The notes beneath the pieces were generated by a model. The model saw only the letters and a program-made list of their open reading frames with translations. It ran no database searches and had not been told where the DNA came from. Positions 58,183-64,000 of a stretch of DNA of 64,000 bases are shown in pieces. How positions within the stretch are numbered: position 1 is the first letter of the stretch; each line of letters opens with the position of its first letter. The position numbers were made by a program, and so were the translations under genes. This DNA is from CAYGVT01 sp964353355 (GTDB taxonomy: Archaea; Thermoplasmatota; DTKX01; GCA-020343715), in the NCBI GenBank assembly GCA_964353355.1, contig CAYGVT010000134.1:1-64000 (forward strand), given 5' to 3'.

Positions 58183-60018
58183 TCACCACGCGCGCCTGCG
58201 CCGGTCGCCGGCCGCGGCCAGGGCCGCGACCACGAGCACGGCCAGCATCACGGCGGCCGCGCCCGGGGCGGGCGTGTCCTCCTTCTTCTTGACCGTGGCC
58301 ACGAACGCCTCGGTCCTCGATGAGCTGAGGTCCACGTTCGTGCGCGACTCGTTCCAGGCCTTGTCGGCCTTGGCGTAGACCACCAGGTTGTAGCTCATGG
58401 TGGTCGTGGCGGTGTCCGAGTGGTCGAACGCCTTGGACAGCAGCTTGAGGGGGCCGATGCGGCCGCTCGCGTCCGAGGTCGCGTTCGCGCCGCCGTAGTA
58501 GGGCGTGCCGTAGTAGGACGTGCCGCCGGACAGCACGTTGACCTCGGCGGCGGCCACGGGCTTCTTCGAGAGTTTGTCGGTGACGGTGATGGTGAGGTAG
58601 TTGTACACGCTGAGCACGCCGCCGCCCAGGGCGGAGGCGCGGACCTTGGTGGCGTCGAACGTGCAGTTCAGGGTCTCGTGGGTCGAGCCGCCCCACAGCG
58701 TGTACGATGCCGAGGTGCCGAGGGGGGTGAGGATTATGAGGTCGTCGGACACGCCGCCGGTCGCACCGACCAGGCCCACCCCCGTGAAGCCCCTGGTGGC
58801 CGTGTCGACAGAGCTCGTTCGGATGCGACCGCCCGTGGACTGGGAGATGCCGATGCCGTAGACGGTGTTGTGAAGCGTGGTGCCGGTCACCGCGTAGTCG
58901 GGCGACTGGTAGAGCCACAGCCCGTCGCCGTCACGGACGGTGCAGCCCGTGACCCTGGGCGAGGGGCAGTAGGCCAGCAGGATGGCCCCCGCCGTGATGC
59001 CGCTGAGGTCGACGTCCGCGGTGTTGTAGATGTAGTGGATGGCCCTGCCGCCGATCTTGTTGTCGGTGCCGATCGCGTGGTTGTAGTGGGTCTTGACATT
59101 GCCGGTGAGGGAGAGCGCGGACCTGGCCGAGACCGCGAAGTCGTTGCCCTCGAGCCTGGCCTCGGTGCAGTTCTGGAGCGTCACAGTCGAGCCGTCGATG
59201 GTGCTGCCCTTGAGGAGGGGCGAGGCGCAGCCCTCCAGGACCAGGTTGTGGGCGTTGCCCTGGACCGTGCAGTCCCTGATGACGGTGCCCGGGGAGTCCA
59301 GGGCGTAGACGGGGTAGCTGTTGCCGGTCATCGTGCAGCCCACGATGGCGTTGTTGGGCGACGCGAGGATGGCGACGGCCTCGCCGTCGCAGTTGCCCGT
59401 GCCCGCCTGGCCGTTGAAGGTGCACCGGGCGATGGTGTTGCCGAAGGCCTCCCAGGTAAGTCCGGTGTCCATGTAGTGCCCGCGGATGGTGATGCCGCGG
59501 TAGTTGCCGGTGAACGCGCAGTCCTCGACGCGGGCGCGCTTGGCGCCGAAGAGGAACACGCCCTGGCGGCCTCCGGTGAAGGTGCAGTTGTTGACCCTCA
59601 GGTCGGACACGAGCCCGTTGTCGATGGCATCGCCGTCGGTCTGGCGCGTGACGATGCCGCCCGCGTCCCAGGCGAACTCGGCCGTCGTGTTGTTGTAGCA
59701 GCCCACGAAGGCCACGAGCGAGACGGTGACGTTGTTGGCCGAGACGACCATGGTCTCGGTCACGGTCGAGGTGGGGGTGCCCATGAGCACGACGGTCTTG
59801 TCGACGTTGATGGGGTCCCGGTAGACGCCGGGCAGGAGCTTGATGATGGCGCCCTCCCGCGCGTGGTCGATCGCGGCCTGGACGGTCGCGAAGCCGCCGG
59901 GGCCCACTGTGACGAAGTCACGGGAGGGCTCCGGGTCCGGCAGCGGCACTGCGGTGGCGGCCGCGGGCAGCAGGAGCAGCGATAGCACGACCAGGGCCAG
60001 GACTCGGGGCTTCGACAT
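58183..60018 (-). CDS. beta-helix surface protein with sorting-like tail (short paralogue)
   Basis: 611 residues. Signal peptide (VLALVVLSLLLLPAAATA), a NosD-like beta-helix to about residue 490 (GFATVQAAIDHAREGAIIKL, then NCTFTGGRQGVFLFGAKRAR and YRGITIRGHYMDTGLTWE, nearly the same phrases as in the two long paralogues), and a carboxypeptidase-regulatory-like strand set. The tail is TPAPGAAAVMLAVLVVAALA then DRRRRAW. It lacks the fn3, Ig and PKD domains. ATG 60018 has GGGAGGGAAGAG upstream and a minus-strand CCTTATC element centred about 48 nt before it. Divergent from the propeller gene at 60189. Confidence 0.82.
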   Translation of the reverse strand: MSKPRVLALVVLSLLLLPAAATAVPLPDPEPSRDFVTVGPGGFATVQAAIDHAREGAIIKLLPGVYRDPINVDKTVVLMGTPTSTVTETMVVSANNVTVSLVAFVGCYNNTTAEFAWDAGGIVTRQTDGDAIDNGLVSDLRVNNCTFTGGRQGVFLFGAKRARVEDCAFTGNYRGITIRGHYMDTGLTWEAFGNTIARCTFNGQAGTGNCDGEAVAILASPNNAIVGCTMTGNSYPVYALDSPGTVIRDCTVQGNAHNLVLEGCASPLLKGSTIDGSTVTLQNCTEARLEGNDFAVSARSALSLTGNVKTHYNHAIGTDNKIGGRAIHYIYNTADVDLSGITAGAILLAYCPSPRVTGCTVRDGDGLWLYQSPDYAVTGTTLHNTVYGIGISQSTGGRIRTSSVDTATRGFTGVGLVGATGGVSDDLIILTPLGTSASYTLWGGSTHETLNCTFDATKVRASALGGGVLSVYNYLTITVTDKLSKKPVAAAEVNVLSGGTSYYGTPYYGGANATSDASGRIGPLKLLSKAFDHSDTATTTMSYNLVVYAKADKAWNESRTNVDLSSSRTEAFVATVKKKEDTPAPGAAAVMLAVLVVAALAAAGDRRRRAW

Positions 60019-60188
60019 GCGCTCTTCCCTCCCGTAGGACGTCTCATATTGGGGGGCGTACCAGATAAGGCTTGCGCAAGCACGGGGGGCCATCTGGCAC
60101 AAGGGTTTAAGCCCCCGGCGCGGATTTGGTGGCGCGCCGCCGGCGGGCGGGGGAGGTCGATTGAACGAGGACTGCCCAGAAGCGGACC

Positions 60189-61409
60189 GTGGCCCTGCTG
60201 GTGGCCGCCATGGCGCTCTACGCGGGCGGGTGGTCCCTCGGGCGGGACGAACCCACGCGGTCGGGGGGGCTGGAGACGGCCATCGACCCGGTCGACGAGT
60301 GGCAGCTGCCCGGCACCTCAGGGGGCGCCGAGCTCGAATGGTCCTATGACGGCTCGCGCCTGCTGGTCCTCGAGCGCACCGAAGGCCAGGTCATCCACGT
60401 GCTCGACCGTGACCTGAGGGACCAGGGCGCCCTCGCCTTCCCACAAATGCTCTGGACGCCCATTGGTGCCACATGGTCCTACTCGAACAGGTGGATCATG
60501 GTCTGGGGGACCTCACGATTTGACGTTCCCGTGCTCCTCACCTGGAATGCGAGCATGCTCGAGGAAGAGCCCGACTCCATCACCGGGCCACAGCTCGGGC
60601 TGTCGAGCATCAGCGCGGCCGCGCTCATGGCGAACGACAGGATACTCGTGGTCGGTGGCCGGGACGAGAACGGCACGAGCAGGCTGCGCGTCTACGAGCT
60701 CCACCCGTTCCGCCTCCACCGCGACCACGCGTACCCGGGGAACGCCACGGTGCTTGGCATCAGGGGCGTCGTGAGCGACATGGTGTGCATCGACTCCTCG
60801 GGCGGCGTGACCATCTACGAGAGTCGCGAGTGGATGCAGGACTGGAGCGGCCGGGTGATGCAGGGGACCCCCACCGCCTGGTGCGTCGACGCCGCCCACC
60901 TCTCGCTGTTCGGGGACGGCGAGGGCCATCTCCGGTACCTCGCGGAGCACGCCAGGTACGTGGCCCACAACGGCACCGCCGACGGCCCCGTGAGGGGCGC
61001 GGCGTTCACGTTCGACGAGGCGCAGACCCACGTCGTCGCCGTGGGAGAGCCGGGGGGGCCGTCCGAGCTCCAGGTATGGCACGTGGGCAGCCCGGACAAG
61101 GTGCGTCCCTTCACGGACCTCGGGTTCCCCGCGAACGGGTCCGTCACGTGGGTGGCCGGCCACCCTGCCTACCCGGGCCACGTGGTGGTCGCGCTCCAGG
61201 ACGGAACGGTCAGGTCCTATCAGGTGGAGGTCACGTACACGCCCATCCCCGACACGGGGCCCCGCTACCCGTGGCTGTGGCTGCTCTGGTTCCCCTTCGG
61301 CGCGCTCGTGCTGGCCGCCGCCGCCATCTGGTGGCGCGACCGCCACGCGGCCTCGGCGGCGCGCCCCGAGCCCGAGAGGCTGAGGCCCCGGCTGTCCCGC
61401 AGGAGGTGA
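60189..61409 (+). CDS. beta-propeller membrane protein (propeller paralogue 3) with broken N-terminus
   Basis: 406 residues from GTG 60189: anchor helix VALLVAAMALYAGGW, a propeller (LEWSYDGSRLLVLERT, NRWIMVWGTSRF, DRILVVGGRDENGTSRLRVY), C-terminal helix WLWLLWFPFGALVLAAAAIW then RDRHAAS. Closely similar to the protein at 56842. Homology continues upstream in the same frame from TTG 60126 (VARRRRAGEVD, then TRTAQKRT) but is interrupted by a TGA at 60162-60164. The basic residues that should precede the membrane helix are therefore lost unless the stop is a sequence error or read through. A GGTTTAAG promoter element at 60103-60111 sits in the same relation to TTG 60126 as in the paralogue. Divergent from the beta-helix gene at 60018. 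Confidence 0.7.
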   Translation: MALLVAAMALYAGGWSLGRDEPTRSGGLETAIDPVDEWQLPGTSGGAELEWSYDGSRLLVLERTEGQVIHVLDRDLRDQGALAFPQMLWTPIGATWSYSNRWIMVWGTSRFDVPVLLTWNASMLEEEPDSITGPQLGLSSISAAALMANDRILVVGGRDENGTSRLRVYELHPFRLHRDHAYPGNATVLGIRGVVSDMVCIDSSGGVTIYESREWMQDWSGRVMQGTPTAWCVDAAHLSLFGDGEGHLRYLAEHARYVAHNGTADGPVRGAAFTFDEAQTHVVAVGEPGGPSELQVWHVGSPDKVRPFTDLGFPANGSVTWVAGHPAYPGHVVVALQDGTVRSYQVEVTYTPIPDTGPRYPWLWLLWFPFGALVLAAAAIWWRDRHAASAARPEPERLRPRLSRRR

Positions 61410-61417
61410 GATGTCCG

Positions 61418-61774
61418 ATGCGGCTGTTCGCGCTGATGATAAAGGACAGGCTGCTCGAGGAGGTCGAGCGTCGCATCGCGGACCTGAGCGAATCGCAGCT
61501 CGATGGATGGCTCAAGGGGCACGTCTCGATGGCCGACGAGGTCCTGTCGCGGTACGGCCAGATGCTCCTGGAGAACAGGGAGATAGCCGCCTCCGTGCTC
61601 GACCTCGTGACCATCGAGGAGGTCAGGGAGATGCTCATCTGCTCCAGGCCGGACCTGGCCGACAGGTGGGGCTCGCCCGAGTTCGAGCGCGCCCTCGGCC
61701 GCGAGGTGAGGCGCCTGCGCGACTTCCTGGGCGTGCCCGAGGCGCCGCTGCTCGACCTCGCCCCGTGCGAATGA
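61418..61774 (+). CDS. small helical protein of unknown function
   Basis: 118 residues, all alpha: LMIKDRLLEEVERRIADLSE, LDGWLKGHVSMADEVLSRYG, then SVLDLVTIEEVREMLICSR and a final helix ALGREVRRLRDFLGVPEAPL. No signal peptide and no known motif. AGGAGGTGAG lies 7 nt before the ATG at 61418, a strong translation signal, and the gene begins 8 bases after the propeller gene's stop, so they are probably cotranscribed. It may be a cytosolic partner or an unrelated passenger. Confidence 0.65.
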   Translation: MRLFALMIKDRLLEEVERRIADLSESQLDGWLKGHVSMADEVLSRYGQMLLENREIAASVLDLVTIEEVREMLICSRPDLADRWGSPEFERALGREVRRLRDFLGVPEAPLLDLAPCE

Positions 61775-61900
61775 GCGCGGACGGCAGCGCGCACCCACGA
61801 GGGTCGACGTCATGTCCCCGGCGCAGGGTGCGCCACGGCAGGGGCACGGGCGTCATCCCATCCCCCATTTCCTCGCCTGCTGGACTGGCGCACGGCCTCA

Positions 61901-61908
61901 TCTTTATA
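61901..61908 (+). promoter_or_regulatory. TATA box of the HIT-like gene
   Basis: TCTTTATA with following TCCC, centred 27 nt before ATG 61933; leaderless. Confidence 0.65.
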
Positions 61909-61932
61909 TCCCGGGAGCGGCTTGACCTCCCG

Positions 61933-62571
61933 ATGACCTCCAGGTGCTCCTTCTGCTACCGAACCGATGAGGCGAAGGCCCCCCTCGAGGGCTGGGTCGC
62001 CGCCATGAAGGGCTTCCTCGACAGGCAGCCCCACCCCGACCGCATCGACGGGCTCATCCCTTGCGACCTCGGGGTGTTCGAGGACGACTCGTGGTTCGCG
62101 GTCGTGGAGCGCGAGCCCCTCGCGGAGGGGCACCTGAGGCTCGTGTGCAAGCAGCACGTCCGCGACCTCACAGACCTGCGCGGCACCCTGCCCGGGGGAT
62201 TGGACCCCAAGGTCGTGGACGAGCTGCGCTCGACGCTGCTGGACGACCTGATCATCGCCTCCGAGGTGGTGAGGGGGTTCGACCGCCGCGTGCGCGACGT
62301 GGTAGTGCTGAGCGCGACCGAGGCGTCGAGCCACCTGCACTTCGACATCGTGCCCCGCTACAGGTTCGACCACGAGGGGCTGCGCACCATCTGCGACACC
62401 AGGTCCCACTTCGAGGACATGACGCTCGCCGAGAAGCGCCGGTACTGGGAGGAGAACAGGCGCGCGTTCGAGGACATCGCGACGCGGGACCGCGCCACGG
62501 CGACCCAGGTCATCGGCTCGCGCCCAGGTCGCAAGCGCACGGGGCTGCACGTCGGCGACAAGCAGATGTGA
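61933..62571 (+). CDS. HIT-like (histidine triad/GalT-related) nucleotide-binding protein
   Basis: 212 residues. An N-terminal CSFC and a later CKQHV may bind zinc. HIT-like features are VVEREPLAEGHLRLVCKQHV and the degenerate triad ASSHLHFDIVPRYRF (H-L-H-F-D instead of HxHxHxx), resembling GalT/aprataxin-type relatives. HIT proteins hydrolyse or transfer nucleotidyl groups via the central His. The C-terminus is charged and basic (SRPGRKRTGLHVGDKQM). The ATG at 61933 is fixed by the TATA box 27 nt upstream; the frame to 61411 is open but not protein-like. Substrate unknown. Confidence 0.72.
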   Translation: MTSRCSFCYRTDEAKAPLEGWVAAMKGFLDRQPHPDRIDGLIPCDLGVFEDDSWFAVVEREPLAEGHLRLVCKQHVRDLTDLRGTLPGGLDPKVVDELRSTLLDDLIIASEVVRGFDRRVRDVVVLSATEASSHLHFDIVPRYRFDHEGLRTICDTRSHFEDMTLAEKRRYWEENRRAFEDIATRDRATATQVIGSRPGRKRTGLHVGDKQM

Positions 62572-62930
62572 GATGAGGGGGCGGCGCGCCAGGGGCGCTG
62601 TGGTCGGGCCCCCCATGGGACGTCCCGCACAGCGCACAGAAAGGACAGGTCGAGCGCAAGGGCCCATTGAATCGGAACGGGCACGGTCCGCACTGGCCAG
62701 ATTCCATCTCCAATGGATACCGCGGCCGGTTGGGAATCCTCGCAGGGTCTGACTTTTTGCACAATAACTACTTATACGACCCCCGCATAGGGGTGTCAAT
62801 CCCAAGTGCAAAGTGCGAAAAGTGGAGGTCGCCCGAGAAGAGGGCGACCGATGACGCCCGAAACACCAGTCGCCGTGTCATCTCAAATGGCATCCCGACC
62901 AGTGCTTGCGATGCCAAGAGAGATGACAAT
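62572..62930. other. long leader/promoter region of the PhaB-like gene
   Basis: Contains a plus-strand TATA-like ACTTATACG at 62769-62777 (predicted start near 62801) and a perfect hairpin at 62827-62849, then about 80 bases to the ATG. No gene is seen; bases 62572-62760 are unremarkable. Confidence 0.45.
62827..62849 (+). promoter_or_regulatory. perfect hairpin in the leader of the PhaB-like gene
   Basis: GGTCGCCC and GGGCGACC arms (8 bp, perfect) around a 7-base GAGAAGA loop. It lies within the predicted 130-nt leader, so it could be an RNA control element or a DNA operator. Confidence 0.45.
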
Positions 62931-63758
62931 ATGTCGGCCAATGGCTCAGAGAAGGTCGTGGGCGCGTTCAATGCGCTCGATGCCCCCCCGGGGGACGCGA
63001 CCGTTGCCCGGAAGGGCCTGCTCGCCGGAAGGAGGGCCCTCGTCACGGGCGCGTCGCGCGGCATCGGAAGGGAGATCGCGAGGGCGTTCGCCCTCGAGGG
63101 TGCCGACGTCATCATCAACTACCGCTCCAGCGAGTCTGAGGCCGAGGAGCTCGCGCAAGAGCTTGAGCGACTGGACACCGACACTTGGACCTTCCCCGCG
63201 GACGTGTCCGACCTTGGGCAGGTCCAGATGATGCACGACGTCACCGCGAGGAGCGTGGGGCCCATCGACGTGCTCGTGAACAACGCGGGCGTCAATGTAG
63301 ACCGCATGTTCAAGAAGATGGACCGCGGGGCCTGGGACTCCGTCATATCCACCAACCTCACGGGGACTTACAACACCACCCGCACATTCCTGGAGGACCT
63401 CATCGCCTCGGGCAGGGGACGCGTCATCAACATCACCTCCATCGTGGGGCAGATGGGGAACATCGGCCAGGTCAACTACGCGGCCTCGAAGGCCGGCATC
63501 ATCGGGATGACCAAGGCGCTCGCGAAGGAGCTCGCGAGGCACAGCGTCACCGTGAACGCCATCGCGCCGGGCTTCATCGCCACCGACATGGTCAACGGCA
63601 TCCCCGAGCCCGTGAGGCAGAAGATACTCGAAGGGATCCCGATGCGGCGGTTCGGCCTCCCGGAGGAGGTGGCCCATGCCGCCGCATTCCTGGCTTCGGA
63701 TCACGCGGCCTACATCACAGGCCATGTCATGAACGTGAACGGGGGCATGTATCTCTAG
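62931..63758 (+). CDS. SDR-family 3-oxoacyl/acetoacetyl-CoA reductase (FabG/PhaB type)
   Basis: About 275 residues. Cofactor motif GASRGIGREIARAF, NNAG, and the catalytic Ser (INITSIVGQ), Tyr and Lys (VNYAASKAG) are all present, followed by NAIAPGFIATDM and GHVMNVNGGMYL, the FabG/PhaB signature end. It reduces 3-oxoacyl thioesters with NAD(P)H. Because archaea lack a standard FAS pathway, a role in polyhydroxyalkanoate synthesis is more likely. ATG 62931 was chosen where family similarity begins, with about 25 extra residues before the Rossmann fold; upstream in-frame starts lie before the predicted transcript start. An apparent new gene starts 113 bases downstream. Confidence 0.88.
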   Translation: MSANGSEKVVGAFNALDAPPGDATVARKGLLAGRRALVTGASRGIGREIARAFALEGADVIINYRSSESEAEELAQELERLDTDTWTFPADVSDLGQVQMMHDVTARSVGPIDVLVNNAGVNVDRMFKKMDRGAWDSVISTNLTGTYNTTRTFLEDLIASGRGRVINITSIVGQMGNIGQVNYAASKAGIIGMTKALAKELARHSVTVNAIAPGFIATDMVNGIPEPVRQKILEGIPMRRFGLPEEVAHAAAFLASDHAAYITGHVMNVNGGMYL

Positions 63759-63871
63759 GACCCCCGCGACGGCCGCCCGTCATCCACCCGTCCCCATGAG
63801 GGTCCCGGTCGGCCACCATCCAATGTGCGACTTAAAATCGATTATGGAAGATCAAGAAGGAGGCAAAGGAG

Positions 63872-64000
63872 ATGAACAACAGGGAAGGAACGAGGACCGA
63901 CATCAACTCTATATGGAGCGAGTTCAACTCGGCCATGCAGGGCCAGATGACGGAGACCATCAAGACCGGACAGAAGGGGTACACTGTGCTCCACGATTCC
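63872..64000 (+). CDS. partial ORF at right edge, possible PHA-granule protein
   Basis: 43 codons run off the window: NNREGTRTDINSIWSEFNSA, then a Gln/Thr-rich helix. AAGGAGG lies 8 nt before the ATG and a CTTAAAATCG promoter element at about 63831-63840. Position after a PhaB-type reductase and the amphipathic, Gln-rich start suggest a phasin or PhaE-like polyhydroxyalkanoate protein; this is inference from context, with no diagnostic motif in the visible part. Confidence 0.5.
   Translation, partial: MNNREGTRTDINSIWSEFNSAMQGQMTETIKTGQKGYTVLHDS

Noticed and set aside
58183..60018. Calling the beta-helix proteins NosD (nitrous oxide reductase maturation)
   Set aside because: Only the generic CASH/beta-helix fold is shared; no NosF/NosY transporter or nosZ is nearby and the proteins carry surface-type tails.

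Overview
The window looks like a piece of a high-GC archaeal chromosome, most likely from a Thermoplasmata-type euryarchaeote; this is an inference. It rests on TTTATA/TTTAAA-type TATA boxes about 25-27 nt before many starts (leaderless mRNAs, several with TTG or GTG starts), GGAGGTGA-type Shine-Dalgarno sites on other genes, a histidine kinase with the HDxxN box common in archaea, an archaeosortase, a TATA-driven IS605-type tnpB, and many very large secreted or membrane-anchored beta-rich proteins. No rRNA, tRNA or CRISPR array was seen.

Layout. 1-4.1 kb: small cytosolic genes (ATP-cone protein, class II Fic protein, zinc-ribbon protein, cupin, and a ribbon-helix-helix regulator coupled to a Met-rich protein). 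4.4-12 kb: a 1022-residue Ig-like surface protein and a giant protein with seven DOMON domains on a cytochrome b561-like membrane core. 12.2-14.9 kb: an 18-residue Lys-rich mini-protein with a near-perfect Shine-Dalgarno and a U-tract terminator, then an MFS gene truncated beside a tnpB. 15-18.7 kb: AlkD-like protein and a five-PAS histidine kinase. 19-24.6 kb: a redox cluster (DsbD-N-like domain, thioredoxin-NHL protein, stand-alone b561) and a propeller/Big_5 surface protein. 24.8-27.9 kb: AhpD-like protein and two tandem HTH-MNT/HEPN pairs. 28-31.2 kb: a sulfate-type ABC transporter operon headed by an AbrB-like regulator, divergent from an archaeosortase across a palindrome-rich promoter. 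32.5-35.2 kb: small unknown genes and a DegT/DnrJ aminotransferase.

35.2-61.4 kb is dominated by surface proteins: a beta-helix protein with a pilin-like N-terminus, three related beta-helix proteins on the minus strand with C-terminal hydrophobic/Arg tails, three related beta-propeller membrane proteins on the plus strand, and a zinc-ribbon/TNG-repeat/lamin-tail protein. The beta-helix and propeller genes sit as divergent pairs. A leftover sorting-tail stub at about 56.6 kb suggests that the one propeller gene without a partner once had one. This repeated beta-helix/propeller module, together with the archaeosortase that may process the tails, is the best candidate for an undescribed cell-surface system here.

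The right edge (61.4-64 kb) holds a small helical protein, a HIT-like protein, and a PhaB/FabG-type reductase followed by the start of another gene, possibly a polyhydroxyalkanoate granule locus.

Family calls were made by eye from translated sequence, without database search.
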